From Arabidopsis thaliana (Eukaryota > Streptophyta > Magnoliopsida > Brassicales > Brassicaceae): a stretch of 64,000 nt of DNA. The position numbers and the translations under genes were made by a program. Positions 11,261-22,062 of the stretch are shown in pieces. Under the pieces are notes generated by a model. It saw nothing but the letters and a program-made list of their open reading frames with translations, ran no database searches and was not told the origin of the DNA. The DNA is taken from the NCBI RefSeq assembly GCF_000001735.4, contig NC_003076.8, forward strand, positions 9,920,001-9,984,000, given 5' to 3'. Position 1 is the stretch's first letter. Every line of letters starts with the position of its first letter.

Positions 11261-11860
11261 GTAAACTCGTAATTTTTCCACCAAAAAACATAAACCCGTG
11301 ATTTTCCCGCCAAAAACGTAAACCCGTGATTTTCCCGCCAAAAACGTAAACCCGAGATTTTCCCGCCAAAAACGTAAATCCATAAATTTCCCGCCAAAAA
11401 CTTAAACCCGTAATTTTCCCGCCAAAAATGTAAACCCGTGATTTTCCCGCCAAAAACGTAAATCCGTGATTTTTCCGCCAAAAACGTAAACCCGAGATTT
11501 TCCCGCCAAAAACGTCAACCCGTAGTTTTCCCGCCAAAAATGTAAACCCGAGATTTTCCCGCCAAAAACGTAAATCCATAATTTTCCCGCCAAAAACGTA
11601 AACCCGTAATTTTCCTGCCAAAAATGTAAACCCGTGATTTTCCCGCCAAAAACGTAAATCCGTGATTTTCCCGCCAAAAACGTGAACCCTTGATTTTCCC
11701 GCCAAAAACGTAAATCCGTAATTTTTGCGCCAAAAACGTAAGCCTATAATTTTCCGCTAAAAATGTAAACCCGTGATTTTCCCACCAAAAACGTAAACCT
11801 ATAATTTTCCGTCAAAAACGTAAACCCGTGATTTTCCCACCAAAAACGTAAACCCGTAAA
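11261..11860. repeat. 28-bp minisatellite carrying E2F-like sites
   Basis: About 21 tandem units of the type GTAAACCCGTGATTTTCCCGCCAAAAAC. By eye about 13 units keep the exact core TTTCCCGCC and the others carry one or two changes (for example CCACC, CTGCC, CCGCT), mostly at the array edges. TTTCCCGCCAAA is the canonical E2F/DP binding site. Units near the right end are the most diverged, which is usual for arrays that grow from the centre. Open frames in this stretch follow the repeat and are not genes. Confidence 0.9.
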
Positions 11861-11995
11861 AAATGAAATCCGTAAATATCCTAAGTTTGATGATAATGAA
11901 TTAATAATGATAATTATTTATTATTGTTTTATAAGAATAATTAATTAAATTATTACTTAAATGGGTTAACCCATTTAACAACTCAACCCATCAAA

Positions 11996-12063
11996 TTAAA
12001 TGAGTTATGGGTTGACCCAACCCATTTAACAAAATGGGTTGGGTCAACCCATAACTCATTTAA
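11996..12063. repeat. Perfect 32-bp inverted repeat with 4-nt loop
   Basis: 11996-12027 and 12032-12063 are exact reverse complements (core TGGGTTGGGTCAACCCA on the right arm) separated by AACA. It lies in the right subterminal region of the hAT-like element and would fold into a strong hairpin in RNA or single-stranded DNA. Confidence 0.9.
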
Positions 12064-12122
12064 CCCTAAACTCATTTGATTATGAGTTGAATTGAGTTGG
12101 GTTACCCATTTTGACACCCCTA

Positions 12123-12130
12123 CTTCCTCT
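12123..12130. repeat. 8-bp target duplication of the hAT-like element, right copy
   Basis: CTTCCTCT, identical to 10920-10927, and also the outermost bases of the interrupted MITE. Confidence 0.9.
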
Positions 12131-12459
12131 GTTTCTATATAAATGTAGTTTAAGGGTTTTTATTTTTTTTCAATTTAAATGTTGTTTTCAACTTTCTATG
12201 CAAATAATAAATGTATTTAATATTCTTTAACAAATAATATTTAATCATCTATTTTTTTATTGGTTGAATTGGTTATAATAAATGATGTTTTTATATAAAA
12301 GAGGTAAATTAAATGAGATTTTTATGATTTCTTAATTTCTGTGTAAAAACCTTAAACTACAACTAATATGAAACAGAGGGAGTAATAAAGAATAAATATA
12401 TATCTACACGAACAAATACTTTTTAATTAAATATTAGAGAATCTAATAAGCTTTACAAA

Positions 12460-13600
12460 AAAATGTCGACGACAAAGATCAACGAGAATATTTAAGGCGG
12501 TTTCACCTTATATTCAAGATTCAAGTCACAAGCGAATCCAAAATGCTACACTTCCAAAGACTGGTTTTCTCGACAAAATTTTGAGCCCTCTAAACTTACT
12601 AGACTGAATGATTCGAGGTAATGTGGCCTCACGAAATAGAACAACTCCTAAAGTATTGTAAAGCACCAGTGTGATCAATGTCTAACATATCAGAAAACAA
12701 AAACACTAGCAGGGGAAATATGACTTTAACGAAACTAATCCAACGGTGTGAATCTTTAACGAAAGCCTGAAACCCCAACGTGACTTTATTTGCATTACTA
12801 CCTTGAACAAACAATTGGAGATGTTAATTAATGTTTCAAAATAAACAAGAAAACAAAAATAGAGATTTATCTTTTATGGTATCTATAGATCTAGGTTATT
12901 AAACTAAAGCAACAAAACACCACACCATAGTATTATAAATACCTTCAAGATAGAAAAGCGGGATCTTCAATACAGTTCCTCCATCCACAAAAAACAACTC
13001 TGTTTTGAGTGTCTTCAACCTCTGTTAAACATTACAAAACCATATAAGCTCAAATGTGGAAAACACATAAGAAACCACCTCGGAGAGAAACAAGACGAGA
13101 GAATCGATCCGTACCGCCAAGAAACATATGTAAGGAAGCCAAAGCCGGGTTGAACATAAGTTCATCATCACCGAGGTTACACTGTCAAGCACCAACAAAT
13201 AAAAATTCAGAGATTACTATTCGTTGAATCCATTATCTAAAGGATTACATATTTGCAACTATAAAACATCACGTAACCCTAATTAAGCAAAAAATCGAAA
13301 ATCAAACACTTGAAACAGATTCTTACAACCCATTAAGCCACGCGTAGTCGCTGGAAATAGAACGAAAAGAGTGTAGAACGAATAAGTAACAAAGGATCGT
13401 AGAGGTAAACCAAAAAGCAAGTGTTAAGAGGAGAGATTGGCTCACGAAGCTTGAGCGTGGGAACAGAGGGGAAATGAAGAGAGGTCATCATTATCATCGA
13501 CTTCTTCAAGTTGTAATTCCTCGAAATTAAGCTCACCAATCTGCTTGATCTAAAGTCTCACTTGCTCTTGAATCTTTTCGTCGTCCATTTCCCTCGAGTT
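12460..13600 (-). pseudogene. Decayed gene relic of unknown identity
   Basis: On the minus strand a start-like sequence near 13588 reads MDDEKIQEQVRL, then a stop, then IKQIGELNFEELQLEEVDD. Coding-looking segments continue downstream in changing frames: NLGDDELMFNPALASLHMF near 13190-13125, LKTELFFVDGGTVLKIPLF near 13015-12950, and a segment at 12814-12629 (FVQGSNANKVTLGFQAFVKD...). Intron-like spacers separate them. This is the pattern of a multi-exon gene that has lost its frame. I do not recognise the family. It ends about 300 bp before a Helitron-type terminus, so capture by a Helitron is possible. Confidence 0.45.
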
Positions 13601-13912
13601 TCATTTACCCGCCAGTAGAGAGAGTCTCCTTTAGCCACATCCGCATTTTCTCGGGAACTTTATCGGGCCGGTTTATAGATCCAATACCCAGCCCAACTAT
13701 CACATGTTGTTAATATATGATTATATTTTAAATAATAATTTCGTTACCCATTTTTATTATCTTTTTAACTTGCAAATCATATGAAAACAACAAATGAATT
13801 GTATTTTCACCTACTTTCTAATAAAATTCTTCTTCAAAATATATCATGAATAATCACAAATAAAATACACTAACAACATATAACTTCAAAAAATAATATT
13901 ATAAAAAAAAAT

Positions 13913-13940
13913 CCGCGGCTTGGCGCGGGTTTCGCCCTAG
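13913..13940 (+). mobile_element. Helitron-type 3' terminus
   Basis: CCGCG-GCTTGG-CGCGG forms a short hairpin (13913-13928), followed about 9 bases later by CTAG (13937-13940) and then T. Helitrons end in a GC-rich hairpin about 10-12 bases before CTRR and insert before T. The matching 5' TC end was not located with confidence. Confidence 0.6.
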
Positions 13941-15599
13941 TCTTCTTAACAATATCTTCTTGAATTTCTTCCCATGAATAAAATGTGAAATTTGAAAAGT
14001 TTAAGGGTTAACTTCAATGTGTTTTTTCTTTTGTCGAAAGTGTCTTAGTTTCTTTCAGTGACTTCTCTCTTTACTATGTGAGTATAACGAGACTGATACA
14101 TAACACATTCTCAGAGATTTGGCTTATTTCAATTATTTTTTTGGCATATAACAAATATATAACATATCATTCCAATAAGAAAACCGAGCATCAAGATAAA
14201 ATCATTATTCTAAGAGCATCCAACAACTTTAAAAAAAAAAATGTAAAAAAGTCATTGAATCAGCACCATAGTGATACTGAACTCAACTTCACTAATTGTT
14301 TTGACTCAAATTAACTATAGCAAAAGGCAAAAGAAAAAAGAAAAAAAACAGGGGTTTCTTGCAAAATGGATCTCAAGTACCATCCTTATTCTCCTCTTAT
14401 TTGCTCTTGTAAACCTGCACAGAAACCTCATCAGCTTCCTCATTTGGTTTAATATTGACTGCAATCTCTTATTCTCTCATCTCCTGCCCAATGAGAACCT
14501 TGAGAAGCTCTTGTATCACAGCTGCTAGATCAAGGTCCAAGCAAACTTCAGAAGCATTCTCATCTTCTTTACCTATAATTAAGCAACTAATAAGCAACTT
14601 TATGCGAGAATCTAAATAGTTCTTTCCTTGGGTATGTCCTCTGATTTGGATGGTGACGGGATAAAGATTTAAATCCCGGGAGTTTAACAAGAGGCACAAC
14701 TGTCCACCTCCCTTTACGTCGAAATCTTGATGTACTTCTACCATATCATACTTGAGTCATTTCTTAAAATAAAGTCGAAAATATTCCATGATGGTGACCA
14801 ATTTGCATAAAGAGCCCAAATATTGCCCTTTTTTTTGGGATATATGTGCACTAGTCCTTCCTTTGTCACCTATTGTTCACTCGACTTTATGTGAGAATGA
14901 GTTGAGAGACCCGTAATTGCTACGTTTCCGAATTGAGAAGCATCCACTCGTCTAGTAATACCCTTATGGACCAGTGCATACCACTGTGGCATTTCGTATT
15001 CATCATAAGCAGTCCAAACCTGGTTTTCAATAAACAAAGCTTAAGTCCGATCCGTGTCGAAGTCGTAAAAATCAGCATATGGAACACTCATAACCACCTC
15101 ATTATATTCATCCTCATTAACCATATAACTAGTGTTCTTGTTTTCATAAATCTTTACTCTTTTTACTGCATTACATATCTTTAAGTTTTGAATTGTTTTT
15201 GTTAAGCAGCAGCACCAACTTTCTTGTCTTCACAAGAGGAACTAGGCCTTTTAGGATTATAATGGGATCGGAGCCTTATCAACCGAAGCACTTCCAAGCA
15301 TATTTGGCCTAATCTCAACTTCGTTGTCCATCTTTTTGTTAAAATAGTACACAAGATCCTTGTATGTCTTTAATTAGTTTTGATCTTGCAGAAAGAAAAA
15401 GATTGATCATCAAAAAGTGGAAAGTGGGAAACCTTTTGCACCTATAACAGTTTTCATCACTCAAATATATCCTAATCTTGAAGCCATTAAACCAACTTTA
15501 TTCTATAACCGCAACTAATTAGATAAAGAACAATTTCACATCTATGAAAACAAAATTGCTGGAAAGAAATATTTGAATAGTTAGTTTTGGCGCCTCATT
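13941..15599. other. AT-rich DNA with scattered gene relics
   Basis: Mostly non-coding. It contains the relic at 14400-14744 and, on the minus strand near 15290-15370, a short coding-like stretch (KDLVYYFNKKMDNEVEIRP) that soon meets stops. I cannot assign either to a family. Confidence 0.4.
14400..14744 (-). pseudogene. Unidentified coding relic with an internal stop
   Basis: From ATG at 14744 a 91-residue frame contains NLYPVTIQIRGHTQGKNYLD and acidic/Leu-rich segments. It stops at 14469, yet the same frame continues with IAVNIKPNEEADEVSVQVY for more than 20 codons before the next stop. The sequence looks protein-like on both sides, suggesting a premature stop in an old gene or exon. No domain was recognised. 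Confidence 0.35.
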
Positions 15600-17350
15600 A
15601 TATATCAAAATTTAGATTTTAAGATCCAAAGATAGTGTTCCCTTAGATATTGAATTCTTAGAGAAGGAATCCATCAAACTTGTTAAGAGAAATCACTACT
15701 CTTAAACTAATAAGTTATGAAAAATTGCAAAATAATATACGGTTTGCCCACGATTGTTTGTTTCAACTTTCAAAGTTAAAGATCCAAACTGAATTTTGTG
15801 CACAAAATTAAGTTCTCGTTGCATCATAAATTGAGAGTAGAGTTTGTGTGTGAAACCAGTGGAGAAACAGATTTGGTTTCAAAAAACCTTTTGCTAGATT
15901 TTAGGATCTAAAAAATGGAATCTAACAAACATCTACACACAAATAGTTCCAAACACAATTGCGATCTAAACACAAATTTATTATTTATTTAGAAAAGGCT
16001 TTAGTATGATCTCATTTCCTATCCCCCAAACATACGCTAGAGACCAAACAAAAAGTTCCCTACAATCTGATATATATAAGTGATTAATGGAGAAATTGAA
16101 CATTTTTCTGAAACGTTGAAGTAAGAATTTCAAAAGTTAAAATTTATAGAATGATGAGTGCAAGTAGTAATGAGGATTAGTACATACATGAAACTTTTTG
16201 TGGTAAATATTACAATGAAGTTTATATTCACAAATTTTATATTCTCTGAAGTTTTTCCTTCACTCAAAATACTGATTGTCTAATTTCAAATTATTTTCAT
16301 ATATAACATGGTTAGTTTGTAAATATGAATAAGTTTCTACTGACGTTTTTATTAAAATAAGTTTTATCCTATTTTAAGCAGTCAAAGCTGTCATCTAGTC
16401 GTCATTTGAACCCCTAGCGCCTAGTTGGAGCCTAGACGAGTGCCTAGACCGCTTTTTAGAACATTACTTCTGGGTTTAAAATCAGTAACTATAGTCTTTA
16501 TTGGCTAGCTTTTAATTTTGTATTACAGTTGAATGAATTGTACGAATTAGTTTTGTGTTAGTAACTTCCCTTTACTTTTTTTTTTTCGTTTTCTTTAACT
16601 AACTTGGGTGATTCAAGTATGGTTTGCTCGATAATGTTTGTTACATACTAAGCCCAAAATTTTAAGATCAAAAGATATTGTTCTTCTAAAGAATATATTT
16701 CCCCTTACTCTATTTCAAACTTAGATGTTCACATCTAAAAAGAAATAACTACTACCTAAACAAACAACTCATGCTAAATCTAAATAAAAACTTGTAATAA
16801 CGAATAGACAGTTTTGCGCGTGAAAGTTGTGACAAATCAAATCAGAATAGAGTTTTCACTTTAAAGATACCTGCATAATATAATCAATAGAATTTGCGAA
16901 CCAAAATCTGTTGATAAGTAAAAAAAAAAATATTTTATGAAAACGGATTTGGGTTCAAAAAAAATTTCGCTAGATCTAAGATCTCATGACACCTCTAAAA
17001 TGGATTCTAACAAATATTGCAAACACAAAGGTGTCATAACATAGAAATGCCAAAAAAGGGTTAAGAGTCCAAATCTGAAAACTTGTGAATAAGATCCAAA
17101 TGCCAAATTCAGAAAACTGTAATAAATCATGATATAATTGAATTGATGGTTTGTTCATCAAAGTTCCTCAAAACCGTGCCGAAATTCGTTAAAAATAAAC
17201 TCAAATAGACCGTTTCTGCCCCAAATTTTGTTAGATATCTAAGCTTGATTCTTACCAAAAGCAAAAAGACTAGAAAACTTTTATAATAAATTTAGGTTTC
17301 AAAAGAAAGCTTGTTGTTAGATGTAATCTAACAAATAGCTGCAAAGACAG
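15600..17350. repeat. Diverged tandem duplication (period about 1.07 kb)
   Basis: The block 15600-15970 (TTTAAGATCCAAAGATA ... TTTTGCTAGATTTTAGGATC ... GGAATCTAACAAA) has a degenerate second copy at about 16640-17020 (TTTAAGATCAAAAGATA ... TTCGCTAGATCTAAGATC ... GGATTCTAACAAA), and a third fragment at 17290-17350 (GTAATCTAACAAATAGCTGCAAA). Not coding. Origin unknown. Confidence 0.5.
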
Positions 17351-18779
17351 AGAGTCTAAACAAGTAAAAGTCTAGAAAAATAATTAGTTGTTATATATTC
17401 TTGTCTCTTATCAAACATTTGATTTTTTTCTAGTTTTATAAAGAACCACAAGAAATTATGTTTCAATGGGTAGTTTGATGACATTTTATACGTTATTCAT
17501 TTGGTTTTCGTATGCATAAATTAATCTATAGCAATATTCTTAAACCATTAGATTCACTTGAAAGACAAAATATAATATTAACAACAACAACAACAACAAT
17601 AATAATACATAACATTAACAACAACAACAAACCATTTACAAAAAAATAAAATAACTCAAAAAGAACCTCAAATTTTCTCACAACAAAGGTTTGAAAATAG
17701 GGTAATATTAGTAACTAGCCAAATTAGATACACAAATTAGGAAAATAGCCGTGCGTCATAAAACATTAGTAAATAAACTTTTTTGGAGTGCGAAATAACC
17801 AAAATAACTTGGAAAGATAGGCGGGAACTCGTGAGTTCCGACACTAGGTGGCTATATGTAGGGAACATAAACATGCGTAAGTAATGAGTACCCGATTTAT
17901 TTATAAAACACACGCCATTTATAGATGTCTTTGTTCCCTTTTTTTTTTTTGTTCTATAAGCCACATAACTTATAGATATCAATTACAGATGCATTTGATA
18001 TTTAAACCCTAACTTATACCACTAGATAAGTGTAATGATGAGGACATCAAACTATGTATACATATGTTTGCTTTGTAGGCGAGTTGTTATTCAGTGAAGA
18101 CTAACAGATAAAAAATTCATTGATAATTGTAAAATAGAACGTTATATAAGAACAACTCATGTAATTTCTCTATGTAGACGAAGTATGAAAACAATGGGCT
18201 TGAGTTGGAAATTGTGTATTGGGCTTCATGTTATTAATTCGGTTATAGCCTCTGCAAAGTATCAACTTGTAGAGATCATACATTACATGGAATGTTTGGT
18301 TATAGCAGTAATCATTAGTATACAACTTGCTACATAATCTGGTCGACACATTTTATTTGCGTTTTGACAATGTGAAGAGTCTGTAAAAAAATATTTTATA
18401 CGTATCTATTGCATTAAATGCGGCGAAAGTGTTATATACGAGTTCCAATGTTACATTGGGGGAGGGGTGAAAAAAAGTGTAAAAACAACATGTTACTTAT
18501 AAGTATAACAGAGGAGGACAACATGGTGCACTCCCTAGCGTGTCACCATTAACTTCTCCACTGAGAATAGAGACAACACTGGTCTACAGAAACAACAAGT
18601 GAAACAACAATGTTAAGAAAATGATATATTGGAAAAGGCATGTCTCCATAATATTAGTTTTGCACTCTATAGAAAGTAGTTCACATCTGCAGACACTACA
18701 TAATACTACTTAAGAAAATATAGCACTACTATATAAAACATGCAACAGATAGAAAACACTTAAATTTGAAAGAAAAACA
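17351..18779. other. Intergenic AT-rich DNA
   Basis: Apart from the microsatellite nothing is recognised. Frames here are short and show no coding character. Confidence 0.5.
17578..17632. repeat. (AAC)n / (AAT)n microsatellite
   Basis: Runs of AACAACAACAAC and AATAATAAT, an imperfect trinucleotide repeat with a short interruption. Confidence 0.8.
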
Positions 18780-20700
18780 TGAATTTAAGAGGAAACTTGA
18801 TAGGGGTTATTGTTAACTTTTTTTTGAAAAACTTTGTTTTTAGAGACAAACTCAGTGTGCTTCGAAAAAAGGCACATTTGTTGTTTGAAAAATACCATAT
18901 TGCCCCTGTCTCCTTTTCCCTTCTTCTTCTTCATGGGTCTGTTCCATTTTTTTCTGTCCAAATCAATTTCTTCTTTATTTTGCAAAGAAACTTAAAATCG
19001 TTTTCAATTACATAATACTAAACCCTAAGATAGTATATAGGGAACCCAAACAACCAATTTTATAGATTTTTTTGAGAAAAAATCCAGTTTTTAATTTTTT
19101 ATATATATGCATGTATATACATGTGTATTTGTGTTGTTATATCACTGGATCCGAAAATCAACTCAAACACATCTCGATCCCTTTTTAAAGGTATAAAAGC
19201 ATGAAATCTAAAATGAAAACATAGTATATAGAGAAATCAATGACTCAAAATAACAAGCATTATTATATAAGAACACCTTATAGAGTAGACATAGTATGTT
19301 ATCTATATAAAACACATGAACCAGCTATAAATAACATGCAGAATATGAACAAACCTCCTTTTTTTTTTTTAAACCCCTAAACAGACGAAAAAGAATCCAC
19401 AGAGTTTGAGAAAATTCTCAGATCTCGCCTTATCTAACTTCATGTAGAGAGATTAAAAAAAATTGAGTGTTAGTAGAGAATAAATAAAAAAGAACCAAAA
19501 CTTAGATCTGGACACAATCGGTAAGAACTCTGTGCAGGATACTTATGGAAGTGTACATGGGAAGAAATAGAAGAAGACATAGATAGATAATCGGAAACCC
19601 AGAACTGATTCATTGGCAAAGACTAGATTGGAGAGGAGGAGAACGAATTAAAACTTCTCTCACAAACGACGATGAGAAAAAGAAGATTAGCAGCTATATA
19701 AAACACATACAAAAAACTATAAAACAAATAAAATAACAGAGTACTTAATGGCAGACCAAAAGGTATAAAAGCATGGAATTTAAAATGAAAACATAGTATA
19801 CAGAGAAACCAATGAGACAATATAACAAGCATCATTATACAAAAACACCTTATAGAGTAGACATAACATGTTATTTATATAAAAAACATGAACCAGCTAT
19901 AAATAACATGCAAAATATGAACAAACCTCTTGTTTCTTTTAAAAACACTAGACGGACGAAGCAGAATCCACAGAGTTTGAGGAAATTCCCAGATCTCGCC
20001 TTATCTAACTTCATGTAGAGAGATTATGAAAAAATTGAGGGTTAGTAGAGAATAAATAAAAAAAAATCAAAACTTAGATCTGGACACAAACGGTGAGAAC
20101 CCTATGCAGGATACTTATGTAAGTATACATGGGAAGACATAGAAGAAGATAGAGATAGAGGGGAAAAAGAACCAAACTTTAGATCTGGCCACAATCGTTA
20201 ATTTCTATGCAATTGAAGTATAAAGAGGAAGAAATAGAAGAAGATCGGCAATAAATAAACGAAAATCAATGGCTTACCTTACCAGATTCGTCGGCAAGGG
20301 GAGGATCAGAAATTAATACTTGGATTGCTAACGGCGACAAGAACGAGAAGAAGGTTTCAAGGAGACAATCAAGTTCTGGGCTTGATTGAAGAAGATGAGA
20401 GTAACCGACGGTGAACGCAATCGCCAACGACGGCGCTAGATTTTGGGAGGATATTTTGCGGTGTGAAGAAAAAACAAGATTTTTATTTTCTCATATATTA
20501 CTTTTGGTGCGAGAGAATGAATATAATGTTAGCTTCTGAATATTTCAAATTTCAAACCGAGAATCATCACGCTCCCAAATAGTGTATTGTCCCCTCAATG
20601 TCTAAGGTTATACATGTAATAATACATGTGTTTCCGACAGAACATTGTATCTCATGGCTATTTCTTTAAAAAAATTAGATCCATGACTATTTACTACATA
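18780..20700. repeat. Repeat-derived region with a 572-bp-period duplication
   Basis: About 390 bp starting at 19190 (GGTATAAAAGCATG...) recur from 19762 with roughly 90% similarity by eye; both copies end in TTAGATCTGGACACAA... and GAAGACATAGA. A third partial copy begins near 20170 (TTAGATCTGGCCACAATCG). The left edge (about 18790-18940, with CATATTGCCCCTGTC) resembles edges of crucifer MULE/VANDAL-type repeats, as does the similar region at 36041-36880. The class is not proven, since no terminal repeats or target duplication were found. Confidence 0.55.
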
Positions 20701-20735
20701 TTCCCTTGAAAATACCCTAAAACGTATTCCACTTA

Positions 20736-21299
20736 TTAGTTTCCGTCGTCACCTCCTTTTTTCCCACGCGCTTCTTCCTCCTCACCAGACACCGAGGTCC
20801 AAGCTCCAGGCCATGCCTGCATTTGTGGTTGTGGTTGGTGGATTCCAAGACTACAACAAACAGGAGTTCCAATTACCATTCCTGGAGGCAGCTCTCCATC
20901 GTCAATAGGTGGCATGGCCACAGGATCAGCAGCGGCGGCAACAGACTCTCTCTTTACCTCAATGTCATCATCAAGCAAGAAATCAAAGATAACAGTTTGA
21001 GCCACTGCGGCATCGACATTAGATTTCTGTAGCGTGACTCGTTTGCTTTCCTGAGCATGGAGCCACGAACGCATCGTGAGATCCATGATAAACATCTCAC
21101 ATGCTTTCGAGAGGAGGATTGGAGCCTCACTAGCTATCATAGTCACATCCGGATCATACTTCATAATCTTCTTGATACGAGTTATAGGAAGGTCGTGATT
21201 TTTGAAATCTAAGTTACCTTCCATCTCTTTTGACCAGAAACTCTTCAGTTGCTCGTTACCTTTCGGTGGCAGCTGGTTGTTGCCGTTGTTGTTCTCCAT
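20736..21299 (-). CDS. NF-YC8: Nuclear factor Y subunit C (NF-YC8/NF-YC5-like)
   Basis: Single-exon gene for 187 residues. Residues about 38-105 form the histone-fold of NF-YC proteins (PITRIKKIMKYDPDVTMI, then ACEMFIMDLTMRSW), which pairs with NF-YB; the dimer then recruits NF-YA to bind CCAAT boxes in nuclear chromatin. The short N-terminus starting MENNNGNNQLPPK and the tail with PPGMVIGTPVC match, from memory, the small NF-YC5/NF-YC8 group of Arabidopsis rather than the larger NF-YC1/3/4/9. The C-terminus ends in a Glu/Gly-rich stretch (EEEEARGKKGGDDGN). A TATA box lies about 70 bases upstream. Lack of introns is normal for this group. Assignment to NF-YC8 rests on the neighbouring genes; NF-YC5 is the alternative. 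Confidence 0.88.
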   Translation of the reverse strand: MENNNGNNQLPPKGNEQLKSFWSKEMEGNLDFKNHDLPITRIKKIMKYDPDVTMIASEAPILLSKACEMFIMDLTMRSWLHAQESKRVTLQKSNVDAAVAQTVIFDFLLDDDIEVKRESVAAAADPVAMPPIDDGELPPGMVIGTPVCCSLGIHQPQPQMQAWPGAWTSVSGEEEEARGKKGGDDGN

Positions 21300-21366
21300 A
21301 AGATTTTTTTCTTTTTTGAAGTTTCTAGTGTTCTAGGCTTGTTATTTTTTTATTTGAAGATTTGCA

Positions 21367-21375
21367 TATATAAAG
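21367..21375 (-). promoter_or_regulatory. Putative TATA box of the NF-YC gene
   Basis: Reads CTTTATATATGC on the minus strand, about 70 bases before the ATG at 21299, predicting a 5' leader of roughly 35-45 bases. Confidence 0.6.
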
Positions 21376-22062
21376 GAAAAGCTTAAGCATAGATTAGATA
21401 TGGTGGGATAGTAAGCAGGTAAACTTTTACAACAATGAATCTTAACGCATTTAGTATATTGTTAAGAATATTTAATGATATTAACATTATTTGTTTGACT
21501 AACATTATTTGGTTATTATTATAAGAAGAAAAAAGAAAGTGATTTATTTTTACTTAAAGTGTATATATTATACCAATTAATAGTGTTAGAAAAAAGAAAT
21601 AAAGTAAATACAAAACTATATTTTCTCTATAAAATTGCAAGATAATTTTTTGCTGTACAAAACTTATTTTGAATTATTTAGTTAAAAAATATGTTTTCAA
21701 ATGTTAAATGTGAAAGCATAATTCATATCATTGCTCGAACACAAAGGAGTTACATGTTGCATCTGATTGGTTTAGCTTTCTGTTAGACTTCAAAAACATA
21801 TGATCATCAGTTCATCACATAGATCTATTACACATCAACAACTTTCTAACTAGAAATCATTACTTAAGCGTTGTCCGATCTTTTTTACCGGTTATAGCAA
21901 AATATTTTACCGCAGCAATTCACTTAAACCGATTCATTTATATGGATCCAAAACAAACCGCTACTAAAGTTTCACTGATTTTTAACATTGAGATTATAAA
22001 CATCAAAAACCTACAACAGTATAAACTAACCAACACAAGAAACCGCGTTGTTCTTTATGTTT
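21376..22062. other. Intergenic spacer between NF-YC and the F-box gene
   Basis: AT-rich. It must hold the NF-YC upstream promoter and the 3' UTR of the F-box gene. No other feature seen. Confidence 0.6.

Larger units (their letters stand above)
10928..12122. mobile_element. Non-autonomous hAT-like element with internal minisatellite
   Basis: Termini are TAGGGGTGTCAAAATGGGT and its inverse (19 matching bases) with a perfect 8-bp duplication. Subterminal DNA on both sides (about 10940-11110 and 11960-12110) is packed with TGGGTT/AACCCA and GAGTT/AACTC motifs, as expected for transposase-binding sites of hAT elements. No transposase is encoded; reading frames across the centre are produced by the tandem repeat. 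About half of the 1195-bp length is the 28-bp repeat array described separately. Confidence 0.88.
10918..12384. mobile_element. Stowaway-like MITE split by a hAT-like insertion
   Basis: The right part (12123-12382) ends ...GAAACAGAGGGAG followed by TA. Its left end CTTCCTCT is followed by GTTTCTATATAAATGTAG, the inverted match of the right end (CTCCCTCTGTTTC... when reversed). CTCCCTCYGTTTC with a TA duplication is the Tc1/mariner Stowaway pattern. The first eight bases of the MITE also occur at 10920-10927 after a TA (10918-10919), because the hAT-like element inserted eight bases inside the MITE and duplicated them. Without the insertion the MITE is about 260 bp. Confidence 0.8.

Noticed and set aside
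11178..11733. Overlapping minus-strand frames encoding repeats such as GKITGLRFWRENHGF
   Set aside because: The frames are a by-product of a 28-bp DNA repeat without stops. The same peptide pattern appears in three frames, so it is not a protein gene.
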